Shown here piece by piece: positions 43,373-52,558 of a stretch of DNA of 64,000 bases. Positions within the stretch are counted from its first letter, which is position 1. Every line of letters starts with the position of its first letter. The stretch covers positions 2,246,875 to 2,310,874 of the forward strand of contig NZ_AP018929.1 in NCBI RefSeq assembly GCF_008326425.1, in the 5' to 3' direction. The notes under the pieces were generated by a model. It worked only from the letters and a program-made list of their open reading frames with translations. It had not been told where the DNA came from and did not search any database. The translations under genes were made by a program, and so were the position numbers. Source of the stretch: Sulfuracidifex tepidarius. Its GTDB lineage: Archaea > Thermoproteota > Thermoprotei_A > Sulfolobales > Sulfolobaceae.

Positions 43373-43669
43373 TGAAGTAGATTGCTAAGCGCAAATCCTT
43401 ACCTTGTCGACTTGAAAACATTCAATTAATTTTATTATAATTATTTAAATAAACTGAATCTGCAGTAGACTCATGAAGGACCGTAAAGCCACTGGAGCGT
43501 CATCCTCTACCAGTCCTGGTGAGGTAGAGTGACGAGAAAGGAAGTTACGTGGAATTTACGTCCATGAGGCGGGATAGTTCACTAAAAATTACGTTTCTTC
43601 GTTTTTACTACGTATTTCAAAGAGGGTAGAAATCCATGATAGGTTTTAAATATGTATATGATCAGATGA
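43373..43669. other. spacer with a structured segment
   Basis: The AT-rich first part is followed by a GC-richer block at 43465-43590 with the hairpin at 43498-43534. The end of this block, ATGAGGCGGGATAGTTCAC, looks like a mobile-element border. TTTTAAATATGTAT at about 43641-43655 is the promoter of the CBS gene. Confidence 0.4.
43498..43534. repeat. hairpin of 11 bp with a two-base bulge
   Basis: GTCA-(TC)-CTCTACC pairs with GGTAGAG-TGAC around an 11-base loop. It may be part of an IS200/IS605 right end or guide-RNA scaffold, or an independent structured RNA. Confidence 0.4.
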
Positions 43670-44068
43670 ATGATAATGGACGTAGGAGAACTTATAAAGA
43701 GAGAACCGGTTAAGGTCGCTCCTGATTCTTCTATAAGGGAAGCATGCGTAATCATGAAGAGGGAAGGAGTAGGTTCTTTGCTCGTAGAGTCCGGTGGGAA
43801 CCCCGTGGGGTTCTTCACAGAAAGAGACGTGATAAACGCTATAGCGAACGGTATTTCGCTTGACGAGAAGGTCTCCTCAGTGATGACACAGGGAGTGGTT
43901 ACGATACAAGCAGACAAGGACGTGTCGGAGGCAATTCTGCTCATGAATAACGAAGGGATAAGACACTTAGTGGTCGTGGACGGACAAGGAAAAGTGATAG
44001 GCGTGATCTCCATGAGGGAAGCAGCTTGGGCCCTGAACTCCATGACGCTCGACTCTTCGGTTTGGTGA
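43670..44068 (+). CDS. CBS-domain pair protein
   Basis: A 132-residue protein with two CBS motifs in tandem. CBS1 is about residues 6-60 (VAPDSSIREACVIMKREGVG, then PVGFFTERDVINAI); CBS2 is about residues 68-124 (VTIQADKDVSEAILLMNNEG, then VIGVISMREAAWAL). The pair forms a Bateman module that binds adenosine nucleotides or similar ligands and usually senses energy state. Nothing is fused to it. The family is common in Sulfolobales as stand-alone small proteins. Its target is not visible, though it sits before the treT operon. Confidence 0.93.
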   Translation: MIMDVGELIKREPVKVAPDSSIREACVIMKREGVGSLLVESGGNPVGFFTERDVINAIANGISLDEKVSSVMTQGVVTIQADKDVSEAILLMNNEGIRHLVVVDGQGKVIGVISMREAAWALNSMTLDSSVW

Positions 44069-44110
44069 CGTATCTATATTTATAAACAATAAAAGAGAAT
44101 TTTAAGTGAA

Positions 44111-44761
44111 ATGGATATCTACAGCTACGGTAAGGGTATACCCTTCGTTTTTCAAGGTGCTTATTACCCGAAGAAATACTCCAAATTGAAGGCAACTAAC
44201 CTGGTTCAGTTAGCTGACGGAATAGCTAAAGCTGATAAGTACTCGATCTTCTACCACATGTTCCATCCTATATTCACATCGCACCTCGTTACAGAAGACC
44301 TACCTAACGACTTCGCAGTTTGGATAGACCAATCACTGGGACTTAGGGAACTTGCTGAGAAAGTGGCTGACTTACCAGGAGCTGAACCGAAGACAGCTGA
44401 GGACGTCAGGAAGGACCTCTTCAACGTCATCAGCTCATACAAGAGTGTGAGGGAAGGCCTTAGGGAGTTCGTCTTCGTATCGTGCTATCCCATAGTTTAC
44501 GATACTGGAAAGAGAGCATCTACCCTGGCTGAGTTCCTGGACACGTTAGCTACTGTAGACCCTAGGTCTGTGGTGTGGCATTTCGTGTCGAAGAGGATCC
44601 TCGGGATGAGTCCTAAGAACGACTTCTCTTTGTGGCTGGAGGAGAACTTCGGGCTCAAGGACTTGTCCTCTAAGTTGTCCTCTATAGACCCCCAGACGTA
44701 CACCAGCGAGGAGAAGCTCAGGGAAGACCTGATAGAGAACCTAGAGGAGGAGTTGCTATGA
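44111..44761 (+). CDS. DUF5752-type protein coupled to trehalose synthase
   Basis: A 216-residue soluble protein made of two similar halves: HPIFTSHLVTEDLPNDFAVW...DQSLGLRELAEKVADL (about residues 55-95) and VSKRILGMSPKNDFSLW...ENFGLKDLSSKLSSID (about residues 160-198). It ends with ATGA overlapping the treT start, so the two are translationally coupled. This neighbour of treT in Sulfolobales is called DUF5752; its role is not known to me, and a regulatory or subunit role for TreT is inferred. TATTTATAAAC at about 44078-44088 is 26-30 bases before ATG 44111. Confidence 0.8.
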   Translation: MDIYSYGKGIPFVFQGAYYPKKYSKLKATNLVQLADGIAKADKYSIFYHMFHPIFTSHLVTEDLPNDFAVWIDQSLGLRELAEKVADLPGAEPKTAEDVRKDLFNVISSYKSVREGLREFVFVSCYPIVYDTGKRASTLAEFLDTLATVDPRSVVWHFVSKRILGMSPKNDFSLWLEENFGLKDLSSKLSSIDPQTYTSEEKLREDLIENLEEELL

Positions 44762-45957
44762 TCGAGAAGTATGCTCCAATCGTTGGAGAACAGGAAATAG
44801 ACGGTATAGTGAAGATAGCTGAGAAACTGAAGGGAGTTTCAGTCCTACACGTGAACTCCACCAAGGCTGGTGGGGGAGTCGCTGAGATCCTCAATAGGAT
44901 GGTCCCACTCATGAAGGACCTCGGTATCAACGTGGACTGGAAGGTAATAAGGGGAGACTCGGAGTTCTTCAACGTGACTAAAGCGTTCCACAACTCGCTT
45001 CAAAACGGTGCAGGGAACCTCACAGATGAGCACTTCAAGATATACGACAAGTGGCAGGAAATCAACTCCACGGAGGTCCCCCTCGACTACGACGTCATGT
45101 TCATCCACGACCCTCAACCTGCTGGATTAGTGAAGTACAGGAAGAACAATACTTGGATATGGAGGTGCCACATAGACATTTCAAACCCATATCCTCCCAC
45201 ATGGAAGTTCCTGAGCCAATACGTCTCTCAGTACAAAAGCATGATAATCTCAGTACCTTCCTTCGGAAGGGACGACATGGAGATACCTCAGTTCATCATC
45301 CCACCTTCAATAGACCCTCTCTCTGTGAAGAACTCTCAAATCCATGACGTTACAGTCAGGAGGGTGCTGAAGAAATACGACATAAAGGAGGACAAACCTA
45401 TCATCACACAAGTCTCGCGTTTCGATAGGGCCAAGGACCCGATAGGAGTAATAAAGGCTTTCAAGCTCACCAGGAACCACGTTGACTCACAGCTAGTTTA
45501 CGTCGGTAGCCCGGCGTCTGACGACCCAGAGGGAGAGATAGTATATAACGAAGTAGTCAAGGAAGTGGACGGTGAAAAAGACATACACCTCCTCATGTTA
45601 CCTCCTGGGAGCGATCTGGAGATAAATGCGTTCCAGAGGGCTTCTTCCCTGGTGATGCAGAAGTCTATCAAGGAAGGGTTCGGGTTGACGGTGAGCGAGG
45701 CATTATGGAAGGAGAGACCAGTCATAGGAGGGAACACCGGCGGGATACCGCTTCAGGTGATCCACGGCGTAACAGGGTACCTAGTTGACAGCGTGGAAGG
45801 GGCATCACATTACATGACTTTCCTCTTGAAGAACAAGGAATACGGTTCTCTCCTTGGAAGCAGGGGGAAGGAACATGTAAGACAGAACTTCCTGATAACG
45901 AGAGAGTTAAGGGACTATTTGCTTACTATTCTATATTCAATGGGAAAGTCACTCTGA
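44758..45957 (+). CDS. treT: trehalose glycosyltransferring synthase (GT4)
   Basis: A 399-residue GT-B glycosyltransferase of family GT4. The N-terminal domain has VNSTKAGGGVAEILNRMVPL, the characteristic G-G-G-V-A-E-x-L of TreT and trehalose phosphorylases, and FIHDPQPAGLV. The C-terminal domain has QVSRFDRAKDPIGVIKAF and KEGFGLTVSEALWKERPVIG (E-x7-E). TreT reversibly joins the glucose of NDP-glucose to glucose, giving trehalose, a stress protectant in Sulfolobales. Full length. It is the second gene of the operon with the DUF5752 protein. Confidence 0.93.
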   Translation: MIEKYAPIVGEQEIDGIVKIAEKLKGVSVLHVNSTKAGGGVAEILNRMVPLMKDLGINVDWKVIRGDSEFFNVTKAFHNSLQNGAGNLTDEHFKIYDKWQEINSTEVPLDYDVMFIHDPQPAGLVKYRKNNTWIWRCHIDISNPYPPTWKFLSQYVSQYKSMIISVPSFGRDDMEIPQFIIPPSIDPLSVKNSQIHDVTVRRVLKKYDIKEDKPIITQVSRFDRAKDPIGVIKAFKLTRNHVDSQLVYVGSPASDDPEGEIVYNEVVKEVDGEKDIHLLMLPPGSDLEINAFQRASSLVMQKSIKEGFGLTVSEALWKERPVIGGNTGGIPLQVIHGVTGYLVDSVEGASHYMTFLLKNKEYGSLLGSRGKEHVRQNFLITRELRDYLLTILYSMGKSL

Positions 45958-46129
45958 ATTTTCTTTTAATTTAATTCAGTTTCCTACTATAAACATTATA
46001 ATTGCACTTCAAAAGATAAAAGCTTTAGTTAGCACTCAATTCATGAATTAAAAGTTTAGGTTTCTTTCAATCTAATCTACGTTCAAGGCAACATAAGTTA
46101 TAACCATTTTATTTAACTAAAGGGATTTA

Positions 46130-47015
46130 ATGACAACAAGAAGAAGCTCTATTTGCCTTGAAATGGAAATTATACTAGCGATGAGCTCTGGACAGGAAAC
46201 TAGGGCATCAATCATAAAGACATTGAGAATAAATTCTATGATATTTGAAAAATACATAAATAGTTTAGAAAAGAAAGGAATAGTAAAACAAAAAGGTGAT
46301 AGTTATTTCGAACTTACAGAGAAAGGAAAAAACATAGCAATAAAAATAAAAAAGCTGTATGAAATTTCTCAGAGCATTAATTTTATAGAAGAAGAGGTTA
46401 GAAGATATTTGGAGATGACAGATTCAGAAGAGCTTAAAGGATCTAATAGAACTGCTTAAAGAAATTCAGGCAGGCAATCAACTGACTAAGTTTCAGATAA
46501 GGGAAAGGATAGGAAACTCGTACACTAAGTTTCTCATCGATATAGGTTTTCTTGTGAAGACAGGCAATAAATTGTCAATAAATAGTAATATAATAAATGA
46601 AGGAATAATTTATAGAGTATCTAAGGAAATTAAAGTAGACAGTATAGGAAACAAGGAGTCAGCCACTAAGATCGTTTCCCTTAAAAATATGAAAATTAAC
46701 GTGGAGAAAAAGAAGGAAAGTGTCCCGCTCTTCTATCCCATGAGTGTAGAAGAGAGTTTGAAGAAGTTCAATAGTAAATGGAGCTATGCTGGAGTGTTCA
46801 TCCCTTACGCCTACTCATTGTCTATAAGGGTTATTCTACCTTTCACACCCAAAGAGGTTTTCGTGTTCCAATCAGAAAAGGTAACTGATGACGTTCCTCT
46901 GAATCCCGTACCCATTAGGGAGCCCAAGGTGTATAGCCCTAGAGTATTCTATTATAACTTCAAAATGGTTAGAAGAGGAGGTTACTTCATAGGTTGGGTT
47001 CCACCCAATTTATAG
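46130..47015 (+). pseudogene. two-part HTH regulator gene with a single-base frameshift
   Basis: The first frame (46130-46459) is a winged-helix domain: EIILAMSSGQETRASIIKTL, then EKKGIVKQKGDSYFELTEKG. It stops after EELKGSNRTA. The frame reading to 47015 is open from about 46428 and has no start codon. Taking one base out of CTTAAAGGAT (46433-46442) gives EELKDLIELLKEIQAGNQLT and continues into a second helix-turn-helix-like stretch (QIRERIGNSYTKFLIDIGFL) and a beta-rich end. The complete protein would have about 295 residues. It is probably one regulator gene carrying an indel. Confidence 0.65.
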
Positions 47016-47080
47016 GCTTACATGCGCTTGTCCTACAAATTGAATTTTAAATTTTCATAGATCTTTGCCCCCATCCGGAG

Positions 47081-47929
47081 TTATCGAAATAAGTTAACTG
47101 AGGAGAAGAAGCTGTTTAACGCTTGGGCTATCTCTCTATCTACGCTTATATTTGCCTTAACCTCGTCGTATGGAGTACAGCTTAGAGACAGCTTCTTTTC
47201 GTTAAACTTTATTGTAATTTCTGATCTAGAAGTCTCAATAGAAATCTTCACCGGGCCTGAGGAGTTACCAGAATAGTTTGTTACACCTTTCTCGGTCACT
47301 GTGATTATCACCCTAGAGAATTCGCTTATCTTATTGTTTGAGATAATCTGCCCTTTACCTAGGATCAGGTAATACATCCAAAGCTTTATCACGAAGAGGT
47401 CCTTGTCTATCTTTCTGATGTTGTACTCCTCGTCTCCGAAGACCGAACAGCCCCTCATCCCGACACAGACCTGAGGTCCGAATATGTAAACCCCGTTCTC
47501 AGCCATTTCATTGAACTTATCAGCAGGTCTGAAGAGGGGCTCTTTATCCACGAAATACCCGTTCCCTATCTCTATGAGCTTTGAAGGGGGCAAGTAGACG
47601 ATAGAGTCTTCGGGCATATCCGTGAAGCTAACGTGGCTAGGCAGTCCGTTCCTCCATATACTATAAACACCTTCAGCGGTCTTGTGTACCTCCTTCACTG
47701 GAGTCGTGTTGTAAAGTGAGGCATATACCTTCTCCCCCTCCTCAAGTTTACCTATTACTAAGGCCCTGAAAGCAGGGGTAAGCATGGAAATGTAAGGCAT
47801 TATTTCCTTGTAATTTTTAATCCGTTTAATTATTCCGTTCCTGACCACATATACTTCGTTCTCATCGCTTATCTGTACTTCCAGCTCGCACATCTCAGGG
47901 CTTCCCTTGACGCACTGCCTATATACCAT
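47081..47929 (-). CDS. hypothetical protein, 282 residues
   Basis: A soluble, beta-rich protein with scattered Cys residues: CVKGSPEMCELEV near the start, QVCVGMRGCSVFGDEE in the middle and LSLSCTPYDEV near the end, which could bind metal or form disulfides. The first part (VQISDENEVYVVRNGIIKRI) looks like a small sheet. No signal peptide. I do not recognise the family. The gene is convergent with the regulator gene and lies 70 bases beyond the antiporter in the same direction, so it might share that transcript. Confidence 0.6.
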   Translation of the reverse strand: MVYRQCVKGSPEMCELEVQISDENEVYVVRNGIIKRIKNYKEIMPYISMLTPAFRALVIGKLEEGEKVYASLYNTTPVKEVHKTAEGVYSIWRNGLPSHVSFTDMPEDSIVYLPPSKLIEIGNGYFVDKEPLFRPADKFNEMAENGVYIFGPQVCVGMRGCSVFGDEEYNIRKIDKDLFVIKLWMYYLILGKGQIISNNKISEFSRVIITVTEKGVTNYSGNSSGPVKISIETSRSEITIKFNEKKLSLSCTPYDEVKANISVDREIAQALNSFFSSVNLFR

Positions 47930-48002
47930 TGATTATTTACTTTCTTGTCTCTTCCTAATAATATTTTGTACTTACATTGGAGGATTGTCTATTTGGAACT
48001 TG

Positions 48003-49568
48003 TTAGACTGAGGAACCGACTATTTTACTGATCCTGTGCCTGAAGAGAAAAGACAATACTAAAATGACAAGCAACACAATTGAAGCCAAAACTATCCCAG
48101 GGATTGGGAGAGAGTAGACTTCCACTCCAGTTACCATCCAATCCAGAGAAAGAGTACCTGAAATTAGGTACAGTATTCCCCTCACAGTTCCCCTCAGTAG
48201 TGGGTCGATCTTGTAAGTTAGCCTCAACACCGTAAAGAACCAAATAGCTGTAATTGAAAACCAAGTAATGAGAAAAAGCAATGCCCTAGTTAGCTCTGAG
48301 AGAGACCCAGGCAGGAAAAGGTCTGCTACACCTCCCACGATATAAGAGGAAAATAACAATGCAATACTGTAAAATGAAAACTTTGTCAGGACGGCCAAGA
48401 AGTAAGGATACCTTATCTTAATGTCCCTCGCGGATAGGGATCTGATTACGTAGTCAGTCTGAGTTACAAGCTGGGTCTGTGATACCCTGGATAGTCCCTT
48501 CAGGATAGTCCTCTCGAACAGGACCAGTATGGAGGAGATCGTGGAGGAGCCTGTTATAACGAGTGTCGATACGTCGTAGGCTAGAGGTACTTGATAGCCC
48601 AAGCTCATGGCGTTCATGGAGAGGATGAGACCGAACTCGCTGAGCGGGGTCATGTAAAGACCGAGCCTAAATGCCTTCAAGAATTGGTCTCCGGTTATCC
48701 AAGTAGCGAAGCTGAACGCGAAGTACTTCAAGGCTATGAGAACGAAGAGGAAAGGTAGGGCGTCCCATGAGAATTGAAAGTAAGTCCCCGCTATAATGAA
48801 GAAGAAAATCAGGGAGAAGTCCCGTATACCCTTGAGGCTTTCCACTACTTTCTCAGCGTTGTTAACTGCGCTCGCGACAGAGAGGCCTAGGATGAAGGAA
48901 CCAAGGGAGGAGGGTATGTCCACAAGCCCGCTTATGAGATTGAAAAAGAAAATTGAGGAAACTGCCGAAAGTATGACGCTCTCCGTCCCTAGAGATAAGT
49001 TATACCTTATGAAGTACTTTGAAATCCCTATGCCTATCATCAGGGAAGCTATAGAGAAGAACACCGTGTAAATCACACTTTCTCCAAGCAGAGAGGAGAA
49101 GAGCACGAAGACCATTACGTCCTCTACTGAGCTCACGGCTAACATGAATGACCTATCCTTAGGGTCTACTCTCCTCTCAGACATCTTGTAGACTATGCTC
49201 GTACTGGAGTCAACCCCTATGATACCTATCATTACTGTCTGGATGAGCGAAATATCGAGGAATTTAGAAGTCAGGAAGACCGCGATCAGCACTATGGAGC
49301 TCTCTATCAGGACAGTGAAAGTCACTCTTCTCCCCGTGGCACGAAGGTTCTTCACGTCTAAGGTAGCTCCTATTTCGAACGAAACCAGACCCGTGGCGAG
49401 TAAGGTCAGGAAGTTGAAAAGATCAGGAGGGTAAGAGAAGCCCAAGGTCTTCCCAAGAAAGCCTGCGAGCAGGTAAGCGACCACAGGGGATATCTTAATC
49501 CTGCTGAGGACCAACCCAAGTCCTCCCGCAATGAGAAGGACCAAGGTTAGGCCTGCGTTGGAGTCCAC
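48003..49568 (-). CDS. CPA2-family cation:proton antiporter (KefB/NapA type)
   Basis: A 521-residue membrane protein. The first 370 residues form a CPA2 domain: KISPVVAYLLAGFLGKTLGF (TM2), TGLVSFEIGATLDVKNLRATGRR-like TM3 loop, GVDSSTSIVYKMSERRVDP (TM5, Asp in the ion site) and SSVEDVMVFVLFSSLLGES (TM6). The remaining 150 residues are four further hydrophobic segments without a TrkA-N domain, an extension not usual in the family. It probably exchanges Na+ or K+ for H+ in the acid-loving cell. The start MDSNAGLTLVLL is 38 bases into an AT-rich spacer. Confidence 0.88.
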   Translation of the reverse strand: MDSNAGLTLVLLIAGGLGLVLSRIKISPVVAYLLAGFLGKTLGFSYPPDLFNFLTLLATGLVSFEIGATLDVKNLRATGRRVTFTVLIESSIVLIAVFLTSKFLDISLIQTVMIGIIGVDSSTSIVYKMSERRVDPKDRSFMLAVSSVEDVMVFVLFSSLLGESVIYTVFFSIASLMIGIGISKYFIRYNLSLGTESVILSAVSSIFFFNLISGLVDIPSSLGSFILGLSVASAVNNAEKVVESLKGIRDFSLIFFFIIAGTYFQFSWDALPFLFVLIALKYFAFSFATWITGDQFLKAFRLGLYMTPLSEFGLILSMNAMSLGYQVPLAYDVSTLVITGSSTISSILVLFERTILKGLSRVSQTQLVTQTDYVIRSLSARDIKIRYPYFLAVLTKFSFYSIALLFSSYIVGGVADLFLPGSLSELTRALLFLITWFSITAIWFFTVLRLTYKIDPLLRGTVRGILYLISGTLSLDWMVTGVEVYSLPIPGIVLASIVLLVILVLSFLFRHRISKIVGSSV

Positions 49569-49662
49569 AAGAATTAGAAGAATGACACTAGTTTAAGATT
49601 GGTAATTAGAAAGAGTTAGAAAGAGTAAGAAGTAAATGTTTCAATATAGAACTTCCCCAGTA

Positions 49663-50532
49663 TCACGTAGGTCTGTGAACTTGTCCTAGTCTCTTCTTCG
49701 GCTTCACCTTTCCTATTCCTCCCTTTAACCTTGACACTCCTATTCCTAGCGTCATTAAGGTGAGCCCAGAGACGGAGTAAGATGAAGGCAAGCTGTAGGA
49801 CGTGAGTGACTGGAGGACAGTAGTGAAAATTGGAATAGAGTAGCTAGCCACAGTGACCTTATTCACCTTTTCATACTTCATCATCATGTTCCAGAGGAGA
49901 AATGTCACTGACCCTCCAAAGGTGCTCACGAAGAGCAGGTCCCCTACCTCGTTGACAGTGAAGGCGATCTGAGTCCCAAACAATGGAGAAACCACGAGTA
50001 TCATAAGCCCGCCTATGAGGAGCTGAGACGTGTTGACTACCATGGGATCCATGTCCTTCATTTTCCTGTAATAAACAGTATAGGAAGCCCAGAAGAACGC
50101 GTTAGCTAACGTGAGGACAGCCCCTTCCAGCTGGAAACCTCTCATTAAGGGTATGCTGTAAATTCCCAGACCTAGAGACGCTACTGCGAGTCCGACTATT
50201 TCCTCCTTCTGAGGTATCTCCTTTATCAGGAGGAGAGCTATCGGTAAAGAGAAGATCGGCATTGAGTAGCTCAAGACCGCAGACTCGCTGGGAGAAACGT
50301 AAACCAGACCGTAACCCCAGAGCACTGAGCTTATTGAAGTGAGGAGAGCTAAAACCACAGTGTCCTTGTTTATTACCATCTTTCTAACAAAGAGGAGGAG
50401 AGGGAGTCCGGCTATCACGTACCTGATCCCCATGAAGAAAACGGGTGAAGAGTGTTCCACACCATCCTTAGCGAAGTAAAAAGCTAAAGTAGAAAAAATT
50501 ATATAAGGGATTAAATATTTTGCTATATTCAT
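49663..50532 (-). CDS. DMT-superfamily (EamA) transporter
   Basis: A 289-residue protein with ten hydrophobic segments arranged as two EamA repeats. Repeat one starts YIIFSTLAFYFAKDGVEHSS and has SSVLWGYGLVYVSPSESAVL; repeat two starts GAVLTLANAFFWASYTVYYR. The C-terminus is basic (KPKKRLGQVHRP). Members export amino acids, sugars or other metabolites. The gene is single and its promoter lies in the AT-rich stretch near 50545-50560. Substrate unknown. Confidence 0.9.
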   Translation of the reverse strand: MNIAKYLIPYIIFSTLAFYFAKDGVEHSSPVFFMGIRYVIAGLPLLLFVRKMVINKDTVVLALLTSISSVLWGYGLVYVSPSESAVLSYSMPIFSLPIALLLIKEIPQKEEIVGLAVASLGLGIYSIPLMRGFQLEGAVLTLANAFFWASYTVYYRKMKDMDPMVVNTSQLLIGGLMILVVSPLFGTQIAFTVNEVGDLLFVSTFGGSVTFLLWNMMMKYEKVNKVTVASYSIPIFTTVLQSLTSYSLPSSYSVSGLTLMTLGIGVSRLKGGIGKVKPKKRLGQVHRPT

Positions 50533-50772
50533 AAATTGGTCTTTAACTTTTTCATCCTTGTGACATTTTTAAAGTTAGCGAGTGCTTCGTCCGTTTCTGT
50601 TACAACTGAAATGAGTTATGAGAACCAGGAAACCTTGTAAGTTGGAAACCTAGATGGACAGGACGATACAGACTGCTCAAGAATGTCTCCGCTAACTATG
50701 TCCTATGTCTGACTAGACGAAAGATATGGTAGCTAAAGTGGGGAAAACATACAAAAAATAAATCAGTTATTT
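50533..50772. other. spacer
   Basis: About 240 bases, mixed composition, no coding frame. Nothing recognised. Confidence 0.3.
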
Positions 50773-50961
50773 TTAATTCATATAATCGGAAGAAAGATGG
50801 TATATCTGATTAGATAACTTAGATAGCACGAAAAAGCAAGTTTCGTCATTAGTTACAGTCTCCGTTCTAGCATGTTCTACAATGAAATACCCTAGTAAGG
50901 GAAGGCAGTTCTCATCCTCTATCCTTAATCTCCAGGGCAAAGACGAAACCTTAGCGAACAC
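50773..50961 (-). CDS. possible 62-residue protein coupled to the ATPase gene
   Basis: A GTG start overlaps the ATPase stop by one base (TAGTG). The frame reads VFAKVSSLPWRLRIEDENCL... and ends YHLSSDYMN. There is no known motif and codon usage is only moderately gene-like. It may be a coupled small protein or a chance frame in former coding DNA. Confidence 0.3.
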   Translation of the reverse strand: MFAKVSSLPWRLRIEDENCLPLLGYFIVEHARTETVTNDETCFFVLSKLSNQIYHLSSDYMN

Positions 50962-52271
50962 TATAATTCATAAAATATCTTTTTTGATGATACTAAGTAG
51001 AGAAATATTGACAAGGGCAACACGATTTTCTTATCGCCGAACTCCATCTCGTCAAACGTGAGTATGTATCCTTTTTCCATCCTTAAGTCCGTGAAATTTC
51101 CCTTCCCCCACTTGACCTCTATCCCGATACCTTGCACTACGAAATCCACTTCCCTTCCACCTTTAAAGAAAGTGTACCCCACGCCATTGTATTCTCTAGC
51201 TAAGTGCTCACCAACCACGCCCTCTATCACGTGGGGGATTTCTCCCTCTTCCATGTCGCCCAGTCCCTTTGTGTATCTCTTCATTACCCTATAGATGAAC
51301 GGGTCGGTGAAGTATATCTTCTTGAACGACTTGTTGTTTACTTTGTTTCCCTCTATCTTTCGGAAGACCCTCAACATGAAGAGGTTCTCAGTCAGGTCCA
51401 AGTAGTTTGACACTGTGCTATGAGATCCTATCGATGTGTCTCTCGCTATCGTGTTCTCAGAGATCCTAGAGCCGTAAGAGTCTATGACCTTCTCGACTAT
51501 TTCCTTGAATATCCTCTCGTCCTTGCCCAGTTTAGCTAGGTCGCTCAACACTGCGTCCTTATAGGTCTCATAGAGGGAATACAAAGGATCGCCATCGACG
51601 TAATTAGTCGCGAAAATTCCCCCTCTCTTCAAGTACTCGAATAAGGCTTTGTTGAGCTCACCCAAGTACGGGACTAGCTTCATCGCATTAGCTTGAAGAC
51701 CTTTCATGTCAAGGACGTTGGACGCACCCACGTTCAGACTTTTCTTGAAAAATATGTCAAAGAACATTCTAAAGTTTAATGGAAGAAAGGACACTTTCAT
51801 CAAGGGTCTTCCAGGAAGAGTCTCCTTCTTTAGGGACACAGACGAGGACCCGCTCACATACACCAAGGAGTCTTTGAAATAACCTCCGTTGAATAGATGG
51901 AGTAACCCAACGTTCCACTCCCTCACGAAAGTTATTTCGTCCAGGAAGATGAACCCTCCCTCTTGGTTGATGAGCGATCTGTACTGTGACAGTAGAGATA
52001 TGAGATCTTCCTTGTCCTTCAGGGAATCACAAGAAAAGAAAAATATCTTCTTGGGTTCAACACCTTTCTCAAGGAGGCTCATTATGGTCGTCTTCATGTA
52101 AGTCGTTTTCCCCACCTGCCTAGGTCCCACAATGAGGGCACTCTGCTCTGAAGGGGGTATTACAAACCTCGGGTTCGAGGAGAGGACTTTCCTCACTTGG
52201 TCGTCATCATAAATTCTCTTTACGTCTATCCACCACGGGTTCTGAAAGCTCATCTGCGATATTAGGGACAT
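50961..52271 (-). CDS. AAA_14/DUF4143-type ATPase
   Basis: A 436-residue protein. Walker A is ALIVGPRQVGKTTYMKTT (about residue 46). Walker B is GFIFLDEITFVREWNVGLLH. The sensor Ser/Arg part is VYVSGSSSVSLKKETLPGRP. The second half has DUF4143 features: a winged-helix DTSIGSHSTVSNYLDLTENL and a PD-(D/E)xK-like end (GVGYTFFKGGREVDFVVQG, then IEVKWGKG). It is common in archaea and bacteria; a DNA-linked role is often suggested. The frame opens at TTG 52292, but ATG 52271 (MSLISQM) fits the AT-rich element near 52300. Confidence 0.88.
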   Translation of the reverse strand: MSLISQMSFQNPWWIDVKRIYDDDQVRKVLSSNPRFVIPPSEQSALIVGPRQVGKTTYMKTTIMSLLEKGVEPKKIFFFSCDSLKDKEDLISLLSQYRSLINQEGGFIFLDEITFVREWNVGLLHLFNGGYFKDSLVYVSGSSSVSLKKETLPGRPLMKVSFLPLNFRMFFDIFFKKSLNVGASNVLDMKGLQANAMKLVPYLGELNKALFEYLKRGGIFATNYVDGDPLYSLYETYKDAVLSDLAKLGKDERIFKEIVEKVIDSYGSRISENTIARDTSIGSHSTVSNYLDLTENLFMLRVFRKIEGNKVNNKSFKKIYFTDPFIYRVMKRYTKGLGDMEEGEIPHVIEGVVGEHLAREYNGVGYTFFKGGREVDFVVQGIGIEVKWGKGNFTDLRMEKGYILTFDEMEFGDKKIVLPLSIFLYLVSSKKIFYEL

Positions 52272-52525
52272 CTTGAGATAGTATAACGGCAAGTTTAACT
52301 TAAAACTTGCTTTAGATCTGTCAAGTTTTACGTAAAGATTGATTTCTAATTAGCAAGTTTTCCGTGAAATGTGGTGGAATTTCCAACACAAAGTCTAGAA
52401 TAATGAAAGATAGATCAAATGATCCTTCCTAGATTCACCACTTTCATAGAGAGCCTCTACCTCGAACTTACGTTAGGTAAATGGATCGATGCGTTTTTCG
52501 TTCTAGTTTCCTATAATAACTTATA
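52272..52525. other. spacer
   Basis: About 250 bases. It holds the ATPase promoter (TTTTAAGTTAAAC near 52297-52310). No other signal or gene seen. Confidence 0.35.
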
Positions 52526-52540
52526 ACTTTTATATATTAC
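52526..52540 (+). promoter_or_regulatory. TATA box of the second vapBC pair
   Basis: AACTTTTATATATTA, centred about 26 bases before ATG 52559; leaderless start. Confidence 0.5.
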
Positions 52541-52558
52541 TAGTCATCGTTACTATTT

